A program made the translations under genes and the position numbers. A DNA stretch of 14,256 bases from Clostridia bacterium. GTDB taxonomy: Bacteria > Bacillota_A > Clostridia > Christensenellales > Aristaeellaceae. Positions 1 through 6,946 of this stretch are shown here, piece by piece (position 1 is the first letter of the stretch; each line of letters starts with the position of its first letter). The notes beneath the pieces were generated by a model, which worked only from the letters and a program-made list of their open reading frames with translations, did not search any database and was not told the DNA's origin. Location: NCBI GenBank assembly GCA_017530275.1, contig JAFXMP010000021.1, positions 1-14,256 on the forward strand, written 5' to 3'.

Positions 1-1
1 G

Positions 2-736
2 ATAGGCGCATTGGATGAAAACCATTGGCTTCCGGCCCGCGCACTGGAGGTGATCCGCAATCTGGGGGACACTTTGACCCGCGTACGGGACAAGGTTCAC
101 ATCCCAACCGCTTTCGCGGAGGAAGCGGATTGGATGACGCCGCGGAATGAAACCGTATACCTGGGAGAAGGCATGGTACAGTATGAACTGCCTGTCCGGC
201 AGGGTCTGTTCAATGAGATCCTCAGTGAACAGTGCGGAGAAACTATCACCGGCGACTCCCATCTCCTTTCCCTGATGAAGGAACTTGTTGCCGCCAAACG
301 GGAATACGATCGGGTGGCCGGGGCGCTGGAGGCTGTGCAGCAAACGGGTTATGGTCTGGTTACACCCGCTTTGAGCGAAATCAAGCTGCAGCAGCCGGAA
401 CTGATGCGTCAAGGAAGCCGCTACGGCGTGCGCCTGCGGGCCAGCGCGCCTACATTGCACCTGATCCGGTCCGATATCGAAACGGAAATCGCTCCGGTGC
501 TGGGCACACAGGAACAGAGCGAAGCTTTTGTGGAAACTCTGAACCAGCAGTATGAAAAGAATCCCCAGGATCTGTGGGAAACCAACTTTTTCGGAAAATC
601 ATTGCAGGAACTGATTCAGGAAGGCGTAAATGGCAAATTGAGCCGCCTGCCGGTAGAAACCCAGGAAAAGGTACAGGCAGCCCTGACAAAAATGCTCAAC
701 GAAGGGGAAGGCGGCATGATCACCATCCTGCTGTAA
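2..736 (+). CDS. spoIVA: Stage IV sporulation protein A, C-terminal half (5' end outside window)
   Basis: SpoIVA is the ATP-hydrolysing morphogenetic protein that polymerises on the forespore surface as the basement layer of the spore coat. The frame is open to the left window edge, so about 244 codons are visible. The family is about 490 residues long, so the N-terminal P-loop ATPase domain lies outside. The visible part shows the family's middle and C-terminal domains: a DTLTRVRDKVHIPT stretch near the left edge, an acidic and aromatic middle, and the conserved tail with GKSLQELIQEGVNGKLSRLP and the hydrophobic end GGMITILL, which in the family is the membrane-proximal hook through which SpoVM recruits it. 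Recognition is by conserved tail and length from memory, not by a search. The stop is TAA at 734-736. No frameshift is visible. It places the organism among endospore-forming Bacillota. Confidence 0.9.
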   Translation: MGALDENHWLPARALEVIRNLGDTLTRVRDKVHIPTAFAEEADWMTPRNETVYLGEGMVQYELPVRQGLFNEILSEQCGETITGDSHLLSLMKELVAAKREYDRVAGALEAVQQTGYGLVTPALSEIKLQQPELMRQGSRYGVRLRASAPTLHLIRSDIETEIAPVLGTQEQSEAFVETLNQQYEKNPQDLWETNFFGKSLQELIQEGVNGKLSRLPVETQEKVQAALTKMLNEGEGGMITILL

Positions 737-792
737 GCCCTGTCACATTATCGCCATCCTTGAGGGCTGTACATTTGGGAACAAATGCAGTA

Positions 793-801
793 TGATATAC
801 T
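793..801 (+). promoter_or_regulatory. Extended -10 promoter upstream of the small membrane protein gene
   Basis: TG-A-TATACT (793-801) is a good extended -10 element. The best -35 candidate, TTGGGA (775-780), is only 15 bp upstream, so the extended -10 probably carries recognition. The predicted start near 808 leaves a leader of about 40 nt before the TTG codon at 848. The gene pair downstream would then be transcribed separately from spoIVA. Confidence 0.45.
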
Positions 802-806
802 CAGCA

Positions 807-828
807 AGGGCGGACTGCCCTGATTTTT
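807..828 (+). terminator. Weak hairpin plus T run after spoIVA
   Basis: AGGGC (807-811) can pair with GCCCT (817-821), followed two bases later by six T residues (823-828). A second short inverted repeat, AGCCCT (736-741) with AGGGCT (763-768), begins at the spoIVA stop but has no T run. The 5-bp stem is short for an intrinsic terminator, and it overlaps the expected start point of the next gene's transcript, so it may be incidental. Confidence 0.35.
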
Positions 829-847
829 TGGAAGCGAGGCATGCACA

Positions 848-1312
848 TTGTATACAGAGCAGGATTATACGGATATCTGTAATCAACTGAAAAGACGGTG
901 GCTGGCGCTTGGCATTCCGGCGGTACTGTTGTTCATGGCGGTCATCGTATCGTTTGTGTTAAGGATCCGTTGGCTTACTATAGTGCTGAGCGTGTTGCAG
1001 GGGGCGTTCTGCATTTTCAGTTACGGGATGCTGCTTTCTCCAGTGATCGCTTATCGCAGGCATTTGGACGAGGTGCTTCACGGTAAGGTCCGCAGCACGA
1101 CCGGTGTATTTAAGGAAATGGAAAACCAGCCCGTTATGCGGGACGGCGTACGATATTACCCTATGATGATCAGCGTGGGGGATATGGAAAACCCGGAAGA
1201 CGACAGGCTGTTCTATTATGATGCCAATCTGCCCCGTCCCGATTGGAAAATGGGGGAAACGCTGACGGTGACGGCCCATGACAAATCCCTGGGCGCATGG
1301 GTGCGCGCCTGA
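848..1312 (+). CDS. Small two-helix membrane protein, unknown function
   Basis: This is a 154-residue protein that I do not recognise. It starts at a TTG codon, with GCGAGG (834-839) eight bases upstream as the ribosome site. The ATG at 841 is in another frame that closes after a few codons. A short charged N-terminus with KRR is followed by two hydrophobic helices at about residues 20-38 and 42-64. A soluble domain of about 85 residues ends in a beta-rich stretch (KMGETLTVTAHDKSLGAWVR), an arrangement seen in many small membrane-anchored proteins with a barrel-like tail, though I cannot assign a named domain. Its stop is 17 nt before the next start, so it is probably co-transcribed with the UspA-like gene. 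It could be a stress or envelope accessory protein, but the sequence does not decide this. Confidence 0.75.
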   Translation: MYTEQDYTDICNQLKRRWLALGIPAVLLFMAVIVSFVLRIRWLTIVLSVLQGAFCIFSYGMLLSPVIAYRRHLDEVLHGKVRSTTGVFKEMENQPVMRDGVRYYPMMISVGDMENPEDDRLFYYDANLPRPDWKMGETLTVTAHDKSLGAWVRA

Positions 1313-1329
1313 AAGGAAATGTGGATGCT

Positions 1330-1695
1330 ATGAGCGAAAACCAGTGCGTGCTGGCATGCGTGACCGCGCAGAAGGATTGCGCCCGGCTGATCCGCCGGGG
1401 CTGCGATATGGCACGGGAAAACGGCCTGCCCCTGCGGGTGCTGCATGTGAGCCAGGGAAAAAATATGCTGGGCAGCCCGAATGCTGCGGATATCCTGAAC
1501 GAACTGTTTTCCCTTGCTCATGAGGCCGATGCGGAGATGAACATCGTATATGAGCAGGACGTTGCGGCCTCTGTGGCGCGCTGTGCAGTTGAGTGGGGGG
1601 CTAACATCCTTGTGCTGGGCCCAGACCGCAGCGGTACAACGGGCCGGATCAAAAGGCTTTTGCCGGAAGACATTCAGGTCATTGTGGTGGAATGA
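1330..1695 (+). CDS. UspA-like universal stress domain protein
   Basis: This is a 121-residue protein with the Rossmann-like alpha/beta pattern of universal stress proteins. A first strand (VLACVTAQKDCARLIRRG) resembles the Usp domain found in KdpD-type sensors, a second strand is LPLRVLHV, and the end (WGANILVLGPDRSG followed by QVIVVE) matches the usual nucleotide-loop and last-strand region. The canonical ATP-binding signature G-2X-G-9X-G-S/T is only partly met: GPDRSGTTGRIKRLL has glycines but shorter spacing, so nucleotide binding is uncertain. I chose ATG 1330, preceded by AAAGGA (1312-1317). The in-frame upstream start at 1297 would overlap the preceding gene and has no better ribosome site. 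No kdp genes are nearby. The gene ends at the bidirectional terminator at 1723-1763. Confidence 0.75.
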   Translation: MSENQCVLACVTAQKDCARLIRRGCDMARENGLPLRVLHVSQGKNMLGSPNAADILNELFSLAHEADAEMNIVYEQDVAASVARCAVEWGANILVLGPDRSGTTGRIKRLLPEDIQVIVVE

Positions 1696-1722
1696 CGATC
1701 ATCATTCAGGATCAATAAAAAT

Positions 1723-1763
1723 GGGGGAAACCGCGCTTTGACTTTCAAAGAACGGTTTCCCCC
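1723..1763. terminator. Bidirectional intrinsic terminator between the UspA-like gene and ogt
   Basis: A perfect 11-bp stem, GGGGGAAACCG (1723-1733) with CGGTTTCCCCC (1753-1763), encloses a second 6-bp inverted repeat, CTTTGA with TCAAAG. Read on the - strand it is followed by ATTTTTATT, a good T tract for ogt. On the + strand the trailing sequence TATCTTT is poorer. The last base of the ogt stop codon lies inside the stem. The two genes converge here. Confidence 0.85.
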
Positions 1764-2284
1764 TATCTTTGCGGTGCAGAAAAAGCGGTTACATCCACTT
1801 TTTCCAGTTTCAGCAGTTGCACTTTTCTCTCCAGTCCTCCCGCATAACCGGTCAGGCTGCCGTCTGCCCCTATGACCCGGTGGCAGGGGATGATCAGGGA
1901 AATGGCGTTGCGGCCTACCGCTCCGCCAACAGCCTGGGCGGACATATGGACAAGCCCCATCTGCCGGGCAATTCTCTGTGCGATCTCGCCATAGGTGATC
2001 GTTTGACCGTAGGGAATCGTGAGCAGGATCTCCCATACCGCTTTTCGGAAAGCGGTGGTTTTCATTCGCAGAGGCGGGATGAAATCAGGCGCTTGTCCAT
2101 CAAAATATTGGGTCAGCCATTGATCCGTACGGTCAAACACCGGCAGGCGTTTTTCGATGTGCCGTATATCCAGCGTATCGGCAAAATACTTCTGCCCGTC
2201 AAACCATAAGCCAGTCAGCTTTTCTCCGTCGCTGGCCAGGGTGATTCCGCCCAGCGGGGAATCGTAATGATGCGTGTAATCCAT
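1763..2284 (-). CDS. ogt: Methylated-DNA--protein-cysteine methyltransferase
   Basis: This is a 173-residue DNA repair protein that transfers the alkyl group from O6-alkylguanine (and O4-alkylthymine) to its own cysteine in one suicidal reaction. The N-terminal ribonuclease-like domain starts in the usual way (YDSPLGGITLASDG). The C-terminal domain carries the helix-turn-helix with its Arg-Asn pair (AVGRNAI, R125 and N126), the active site IPCHRV with C134, and the following GYAGGLERK segment. All key residues are present and the length is normal. I chose ATG 2284 because the protein then begins as family members do, and a GGGGA lies 8 nt upstream. The upstream ATG at 2299 has no ribosome site. 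It follows mntP by 26 nt without a promoter or terminator between them, so it is probably under the same Mn2+ riboswitch. Confidence 0.93.
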   Translation of the reverse strand: MDYTHHYDSPLGGITLASDGEKLTGLWFDGQKYFADTLDIRHIEKRLPVFDRTDQWLTQYFDGQAPDFIPPLRMKTTAFRKAVWEILLTIPYGQTITYGEIAQRIARQMGLVHMSAQAVGGAVGRNAISLIIPCHRVIGADGSLTGYAGGLERKVQLLKLEKVDVTAFSAPQR

Positions 2285-2310
2285 AAAAAATATCCCCATC
2301 CGGCGCGGCG

Positions 2311-2874
2311 TCAGAATACACCTAAATGTTCGAGCAAGGTTTTGATCCCCAGCAGGATCAGGATCACACCGCCCAGGATCTCTGCTTTTTTCTCGTATTT
2401 TGCCCCGAACAGACTGCCCATTTTCACGCCGATCATGGAAAGGATCAGGGTGGTGACACCGATCAGCGTCACAGAAGGGACGATCTTTACATCCAGGAAA
2501 GCGAAGGTGACGCCCACAGCCAGGGCGTCGATACTGGTGGCTATCGCCAAAGGGAGCATGGAACGGAAGGACAGGGCGCTGTCCGTTTCCGCTTCTTCCT
2601 TTTCAAATACCGCTTCCCGGATCATGTTGCCGCCGATCAGCACCAGCAGACCAAAGGCGATCCAATGGTCGTAAGCGGCGATGGCTTCCCGGAACTGGGC
2701 GGCCAGCAGGAAGCCCAGCAGCGGCATCAGCGCCTGAAAGCCGCCGAACCAAAGCCCCACGATCAGGGCATGGCGGAAGGTGATTTTTTTTAGGGCCAGT
2801 CCCTTGCACACGGCTACGGCGAAGGCATCCATGCTCAGGCCAACCGCCAGCATCAAAAGAGACAGAAGATTCAT
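2311..2874 (-). CDS. mntP: Manganese efflux pump MntP
   Basis: This is a 187-residue integral membrane protein of the MntP (YebN) family, which exports Mn2+ and prevents manganese intoxication. About six hydrophobic helices are visible in two homologous halves. Each half carries the conserved helix with an acidic residue: SMDAFAVAVCKG (D16) and SIDALAVGVTF (D116). A charged cytoplasmic loop (EKEEAETDS) joins the halves. The start at 2874 has GGAGG nine bases upstream and gives the typical family N-terminus. An upstream extension to 2973 would have to be read through the riboswitch and terminator, so I reject it. Control by the Mn2+ riboswitch in its leader supports the assignment independently. 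ogt follows in the same transcript. Confidence 0.95.
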   Translation of the reverse strand: MNLLSLLMLAVGLSMDAFAVAVCKGLALKKITFRHALIVGLWFGGFQALMPLLGFLLAAQFREAIAAYDHWIAFGLLVLIGGNMIREAVFEKEEAETDSALSFRSMLPLAIATSIDALAVGVTFAFLDVKIVPSVTLIGVTTLILSMIGVKMGSLFGAKYEKKAEILGGVILILLGIKTLLEHLGVF

Positions 2875-2892
2875 AGCGCCATACCTCCAATG

Positions 2893-2940
2893 AAAAAGAC
2901 CCGCCGGAAAGGCAGAATAAATCCTGCCATTCCGCGGGTC
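2893..2940 (-). terminator. mntP: Riboswitch-controlled intrinsic terminator in the mntP leader
   Basis: Reading the - strand from 2940, GACCCGC pairs with GCGGGTC, then GGAA pairs with TTCC, and TGGCAG pairs with CTGCC (near the apex GATTTATT), followed by TTTTT (2897-2893). The 5' arm includes the GACC that ends the aptamer consensus and the bases needed to close aptamer helix P1. Terminator and ligand-bound aptamer are therefore mutually exclusive. The ribosome site of mntP lies just after the T run. Confidence 0.87.
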
Positions 2941-3022
2941 TTGCTGTTTCAGGTAATACCAGATGTGTATCATCAGTCTGTTGATATTACCGCGGCGCTC
3001 GCCGCCAGCTACTCCCCCACAG
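2932..3022 (-). promoter_or_regulatory. Mn2+ riboswitch (yybP-ykoY class) upstream of mntP
   Basis: On the - strand the leader begins GTGGGGGAGTAGC (3020-3008) and ends GCAAGACC (2944-2937), the two conserved flanks of the yybP-ykoY manganese aptamer. Between them are a small hairpin (GGCG-GCGAG-CGCC), a 7-bp helix GGTAATA/TATTACC, and an internal GATG/CATC hairpin. P1 forms between GTGGG and CCCGC, possibly extended by CTG with CGG. Known members of this class sense Mn2+ and turn on exporters such as MntP. Here bound Mn2+ should hold P1 closed, take the CCCGC bases from the terminator and allow mntP-ogt transcription. The mechanism is inferred from base pairing. Class identity rests on the conserved flanks and the downstream gene. 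Confidence 0.88.
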
Positions 3023-3031
3023 AGTATAACA
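3023..3031 (-). promoter_or_regulatory. Extended -10 promoter of the mntP-ogt transcript
   Basis: On the - strand TG-T-TATACT (3031-3023) is a clear extended -10 element. No convincing -35 is found at 16-18 bp. Start is expected about 7 nt downstream, near 3016-3019, so the transcript begins almost exactly with P1 of the riboswitch. The region upstream touches the stop codon of yajC (3051), so read-through from yajC would also enter the riboswitch. Confidence 0.6.
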
Positions 3032-3050
3032 GTAAAGTAGTCCGGATGGA

Positions 3051-3461
3051 TCAGTTCAGCATTTCGCCGTCGTTCTCCACGGACACTTCCTCTACCTGAC
3101 GGATGGCCCAGCGCGCTACGGTCATTTCATAGGGCTGGCCGTTCTTCTGGCCCACGGCCAGGGTGATGGTATCGTCCTTGATGGCCTGGATAGTGCCGTA
3201 AATGCCGCCAATGGTGGTGATACGGTCGCCATGCTTCAGGTTATTCAGCATTTCCTTTACTTTTTTGTCCTTCTTGCGCTGGGGACGAATGAGCATAAAA
3301 TAGAACACCGCGCCCATGAGCACCAGGGGCAGCACCATTTGCAGCAGCGCCGCCACGGGAGACATTTCAGCAACCGCTTCAGCGCCTTCTGCAGCCGCTT
3401 CCGCAGCACCGGCTTCTTCCGCCAGGGCGGAGGTGATTCCAAACAGCCAATTTTCAATCAT
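3051..3461 (-). CDS. yajC: Preprotein translocase subunit YajC
   Basis: This is a 136-residue single-span membrane protein that associates with SecDF and assists Sec-dependent protein export. The pattern is typical: one hydrophobic helix (about residues 36-58) running into IRPQRKKDKKVKEMLNNLK, then the conserved GDRITTIGGIYGTI and a small beta-rich cytoplasmic domain. Before the helix there is an unusual Ala/Glu-rich segment of about 20 residues (residues 13-32), so the N-terminus is longer than in short family members. ATG 3461 is preceded by AAAGGCGG about 10 nt upstream. A TTG extension to 3482 lies over that site and is rejected. The gene has its own consensus promoter. No secD or secF gene is visible in the window. 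Confidence 0.93.
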   Translation of the reverse strand: MIENWLFGITSALAEEAGAAEAAAEGAEAVAEMSPVAALLQMVLPLVLMGAVFYFMLIRPQRKKDKKVKEMLNNLKHGDRITTIGGIYGTIQAIKDDTITLAVGQKNGQPYEMTVARWAIRQVEEVSVENDGEMLN

Positions 3462-3502
3462 TGATCGAGTACCGCCTTTCAACCGTAAATGTGTACTCGG
3501 CT

Positions 3503-3531
3503 ATTATATAATGAAATCGGCTGTCTGTAAA
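3503..3531 (-). promoter_or_regulatory. Sigma-A type promoter of yajC
   Basis: On the - strand TTTACA (3531-3526), a spacer of exactly 17 bp and TATAAT (3508-3503) make a near-consensus housekeeping promoter. The -10 ends 42 bp before the yajC start codon. The stretch 3532-3623 between this promoter and the end of the upstream ATPase gene holds only T-rich runs on the - strand and no convincing hairpin. Confidence 0.82.
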
Positions 3532-3623
3532 GCCCATGAGCAAAGGAAAATTTACGGGAAAAACGGCGGAAAAGCGGCAAGTTTCGGAAAAACTGAAAAA
3601 CACAGGCGGAGAGGCGCGATTGT

Positions 3624-4643
3624 TCAGGGCAGAGAGGAAAGGAATTCCTGCTGTATTTCTTCCAGTCGATCATAATCCATGGCGTCAATATAGTATCTTT
3701 CCAGCGCGTCGTGCTTTTGCTTGGCCTGAGCAAGAGCTTCCACCGCCTGATTGACCATCAGATCGCAGGCGGCGCGGTCAAAGGTGAGGCGGGAAGCTTC
3801 CCGGCGAAGCGCGCTTTCATCCATGTCAGGAGAGTAAAGAACGCCGTCCATCAGCACAGCGGTGGTGAATACCGCTGTTCCCGCCGTCACATGGCCCAGC
3901 TTGCCCGCGTCCAGGGGATCGTGCCAAGCGGTTCGGGGCATGCCCTGCCGTCCCGCCGCTTCCCATACGGGACGCAGCAAAGCGTCCGCGTTAAAGCCCC
4001 AAGGTAAGTCCAGGCAGCAGACCGTTTCGTTCAGCAGCTCGTCCGTTTCCTGCAGTATCCCCTTCCAGGTGATGGCTTGGCAGAAGGCATGGTTCTCTGC
4101 GCCAGGACCCGCGGCGGGCAGCAGGGCTATCAGTTCCCGCTGGAGGACTCGCTTTTCTTTCTCTGGCAGGGCGGCGTCGTATACGGCCGCCGCGTCCTCC
4201 CTGAGCGTCAGGGCTGCCCGGAGATAGCGGTACGCTTGGGCGTAGCATCCAGCGATGTCCCGGTTCAAGGCAGCGATTTCCTCCGCCTGGCAGGCGAGCT
4301 GTTCTTCATCCAGGCATACGCCTAAGTTGAGGATGCCGTCTTTTGCGCCGGGCAGCGACGGGTCCACGATATGCGGCGCGGTACCGTCCATGACCAGCAG
4401 GCCCAAAGCGGGAACGGCTACCGCATCCAGACTGTCAGGGTCGCCGGAACAATGATAATACGCCGTATCCAAGCCAAGACGTTCATAGTGCATCCCCACC
4501 TTGCCCATCAAGGTGCTTTTGCCCACGCCGGGACCGCCTTTCAAAATCACTGTGCGCCGGGCCGCAGCGTGCAACGATTCAAAAAAGCCTGTGAATCCTG
4601 CGGCGGTATTGCTGCCGGGAAACAAATGCCGGGTACGCGCCAT
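3624..4643 (-). CDS. P-loop ATPase of unknown role (PRK06851-like), degenerate second half
   Basis: This is a 339-residue soluble protein. The N-terminal half has a start (HLFPGSNTAAGFTGFF) and a Walker A motif GGPGVGKST (36-44), followed by YYHCSGDPDSLDAVAVP (62-78) and LLVMDGTAPHIVDP (82-95). I associate these motifs with an uncharacterised clostridial/bacillar ATPase family (PRK06851-like). Residues 184-270 look like a second copy: HAFCQAIT.. at the start position, DLPWGFNAD where the P-loop should be, then HDPLDAGKLGHV and AVLMDG. The second half therefore seems to have lost nucleotide binding. ATG 4643 has GGAG 6 nt upstream. The ATG at 4655 sits directly on AAAGG and is less likely. It is followed by yajC, which has its own promoter. 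Function is unknown. Confidence 0.82.
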   Translation of the reverse strand: MARTRHLFPGSNTAAGFTGFFESLHAAARRTVILKGGPGVGKSTLMGKVGMHYERLGLDTAYYHCSGDPDSLDAVAVPALGLLVMDGTAPHIVDPSLPGAKDGILNLGVCLDEEQLACQAEEIAALNRDIAGCYAQAYRYLRAALTLREDAAAVYDAALPEKEKRVLQRELIALLPAAGPGAENHAFCQAITWKGILQETDELLNETVCCLDLPWGFNADALLRPVWEAAGRQGMPRTAWHDPLDAGKLGHVTAGTAVFTTAVLMDGVLYSPDMDESALRREASRLTFDRAACDLMVNQAVEALAQAKQKHDALERYYIDAMDYDRLEEIQQEFLSSLP

Positions 4644-4733
4644 GCCGATCTCCATCCTTTCCGCCGGAAGGACCTTCGTTCTCCGGCTGAATCACAGTAT
4701 GCGGGGGAAGTGAAAATCATACCAGGCTTTCGA

Positions 4734-4762
4734 TTGCTCATTTTGAACAACTATGGTATACT
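4734..4762 (+). promoter_or_regulatory. Promoter of the M13 peptidase gene, with leader hairpin
   Basis: TTGCTC (4734-4739), a 17-bp spacer and TATACT (4757-4762) form a plausible sigma-A promoter. The leader of about 50 nt contains an inverted repeat TCCCGG (4770-4775) with CCGGGA (4795-4800), ending about 4 bp before the ribosome site GAGAGGGG (4804-4811). It has no T run after it, so it is not a terminator. It might modulate translation. Confidence 0.65.
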
Positions 4763-4817
4763 GTTTTTGTCCCGGCGGAGAAGAAAGCACTCGTCCGGGA
4801 GATGAGAGGGGCATGGC

Positions 4818-6869
4818 ATGAAGAATCACGCGCAAATGCTTCGCCGGGCGATTTGTTTTCTTACGGCTGTTGTTTTTATCTCGATTTGTTTTCCTGCGCT
4901 GGGAGAAAGCGCCATTTATTCCTGGATCAATTCAGACGTAGAAGGGAACGCGGGGCTGCTGACCCCTGCGCGTCTCAAAGACGATTTTCATTTGGCGGTA
5001 AACAAGCAGTGGCTGCTGCTGACCAAAGTGCCTCACGGCGGCACGGAAGCCAGTGCTTTTGCGGAACAGTCTTCCCTGGTGATGGAACGGAAGATGGAAC
5101 TCATGCTGGATGATACCCTCACGGGTCCTGACGCCGCGCTGGTGCGCACCCTGTACGAGCTGACGATGGACTGGGATACGCGCAACGCCCTGGGCATGGA
5201 ACCGCTGCGGCCTTATGTGGAGGACATCGAAAATATTCAAACGCTGGCCGATCTTGCCTATTATCTGACCACGGACCTGAACGTGTTTGAGCTGGACCCA
5301 TCCAGCTATGACGTGATCGCCGACCTAAAGAATCCCGATCGGTATGTGGCCATTCTGGAGCCGGTACCGCTGATCCTGGGGGATTCCGCGGAATATACCG
5401 CCCGGACCGACTACGGCGATATGCTGTACGAAATCGCCAGCCGGTCTACTTTGCTGATGCTGAAAAATCTGGGCTACGCGGAGGAAACGGCTCAGGCGGT
5501 GTTTAACGGGGCCATGGCTTTTGACGAAAAGCTGGCCCGTTCTATCCAGCCCTATGCGGATCATTATGCATCGGATTATCTGCAGTCCATCCTGCATTAT
5601 TACAGCCGGGAAGAGCTCAGCGCCCTATGCGGCGATTATCCCATTATGGGCATTCTGAACCTGACGGCTATCGGCCAGAGTGAAACGTTTTTAGTCACGG
5701 AGCCGGAATTTTTCCGCGCAGTGGGGGAGATGTACACCGAGGAAAACGTGGCTCTGTTCCGAAACTGGCTGCTGTATTTCCTGGTGAATTACGCGGGCCG
5801 GATGCTGGACAGGGATACTTATGACGCTCTGGAGGCCATCGAGGCGGAGGTCTTTGGCGTACAGGGACTGCCGGGCGATATTGATATCGCGTACAGGACG
5901 CTGACGGCTTTTCTGCCCGTACCCATGGATAACCTGTATATCCAAAACTGCTGCACCGTGGAGGAAAAGCAGGAGATCCTGAATATCGCGGACGAGGTGA
6001 TCGGGCATTACCGCAGCATGCTGCTGAACGAAGTCTGGCTGTCGCCCCAAACACGGGAAAAGGCCGTGGAAAAGCTGGAAAAGCTCCATGTGAACGCGGT
6101 GTACCCGGATGAGCTGGGGGATTGGTCTGACCTACGTATCCGAAGCAGGGAGGAAGGCGGAACCCTAATGGAAGCGCTGATCACTCTGTATCATTTTTCG
6201 ACCGATTTGATTTGCGATCGGGTGAACCAGCCGGTGATCCGGGGAAGGTGGAACCAATTATACGCACCCGCCAGCGTGGCGAACGCCTCTTACAGCATCA
6301 CGGAAAACACCATGACCATTTTTGCGGGCATTCTGGGCGGAGTTTTTTACGATCCCGATATGACCTATGAGGAGAAGCTTGGCGGTATCGGCATGGTGAT
6401 CGCCCATGAGATCAGCCACGCTTTTGATGACGACGGCGCGAATTACGACGCCGAAGGCTGCCTGAATAACTGGTGGGAGCCGGAAGACTACGCCGCGTTC
6501 CGGGCCCGGGCGGGCAAACTTTCCGCCTATTACGATGGATATGAACCCTATCCGGGGGGGACTTACAGCGGAATGCAGGTGCAGGGTGAGGCTATCGCCG
6601 ATATGACCAGCATGAAATGTATGCTGGCCATCGCTTCCACTCGGGAAGGGTTTGATTACAACGCCTTTTTCCGCCAGTTCGCTTCCGTATGGCGCACCAA
6701 AATGCTGCGCAGCGCCCTGACCGTTACCCTGGCTACCGATCCCCATCCGCTGGGCTGCCTGCGCACCAATGTGACGGTGCAGCAATTTGAGGAGTTTTAC
6801 AATACCTATGATATCCGGCCCGGGGATGGCATGTACCTGGCCCCGGAGGACCGGATCGCAGTGTGGTAA
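4818..6869 (+). CDS. Secreted M13-family (neprilysin/PepO-like) zinc metallopeptidase
   Basis: This is a 683-residue gluzincin endopeptidase that in this family cleaves peptides and small proteins. An N-terminal signal sequence is clear: a basic start with RR at residues 9-10, a hydrophobic core (11-26) and a likely cleavage after ALG (27-29), so the enzyme is exported. The substrate-binding motif is NASY (489-492). Zinc ligands are in HEISH (530-534) and in GEAIAD, with E591 as third ligand and D595 as its helper. The C-terminus GDGMYLAPEDRIAVW has the family's terminal tryptophan. Length is normal for bacterial members. There is no lipobox and no cell-wall anchor, so it is either released or retained by the signal helix. 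RBS GAGAGGGG lies 6 nt before the start. The gene stands alone, between a divergent ATPase gene and recD2, each with its own signals. Confidence 0.93.
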   Translation: MKNHAQMLRRAICFLTAVVFISICFPALGESAIYSWINSDVEGNAGLLTPARLKDDFHLAVNKQWLLLTKVPHGGTEASAFAEQSSLVMERKMELMLDDTLTGPDAALVRTLYELTMDWDTRNALGMEPLRPYVEDIENIQTLADLAYYLTTDLNVFELDPSSYDVIADLKNPDRYVAILEPVPLILGDSAEYTARTDYGDMLYEIASRSTLLMLKNLGYAEETAQAVFNGAMAFDEKLARSIQPYADHYASDYLQSILHYYSREELSALCGDYPIMGILNLTAIGQSETFLVTEPEFFRAVGEMYTEENVALFRNWLLYFLVNYAGRMLDRDTYDALEAIEAEVFGVQGLPGDIDIAYRTLTAFLPVPMDNLYIQNCCTVEEKQEILNIADEVIGHYRSMLLNEVWLSPQTREKAVEKLEKLHVNAVYPDELGDWSDLRIRSREEGGTLMEALITLYHFSTDLICDRVNQPVIRGRWNQLYAPASVANASYSITENTMTIFAGILGGVFYDPDMTYEEKLGGIGMVIAHEISHAFDDDGANYDAEGCLNNWWEPEDYAAFRARAGKLSAYYDGYEPYPGGTYSGMQVQGEAIADMTSMKCMLAIASTREGFDYNAFFRQFASVWRTKMLRSALTVTLATDPHPLGCLRTNVTVQQFEEFYNTYDIRPGDGMYLAPEDRIAVW

Positions 6870-6880
6870 CATCCTGGCCC

Positions 6881-6909
6881 TTGAATAAACCTGCATGATC
6901 CTGTATAAT
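6881..6909 (+). promoter_or_regulatory. Sigma-A type promoter of recD2
   Basis: TTGAAT (6881-6886), a 17-bp spacer and TATAAT (6904-6909) are a near-consensus promoter, 12 bp after the peptidase stop codon. The -10 overlaps the in-frame GTG at 6911 and the possible start at 6908, which shows that the coding region must begin further downstream, at 6947. Confidence 0.82.
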
Positions 6910-6946
6910 GGTGCCGCCTGAATCACTCTGCCACGGGGAGGAACCT

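Noticed and set aside
2875..2973. 33-codon N-terminal extension of MntP
   Set aside because: It would be translated from the riboswitch and terminator itself. The start at 2874 has a GGAGG site and gives the normal family N-terminus.
4770..4800. Hairpin in the M13 peptidase leader as a terminator or riboswitch
   Set aside because: The T run precedes rather than follows the stem, and no known riboswitch consensus is recognisable. It is kept only as a note in the promoter entry.
6258..6926. 222-codon open frame on the - strand opposite the M13 peptidase
   Set aside because: It lies over the catalytic HEISH region of a well-supported + strand gene and shows no protein-like features.
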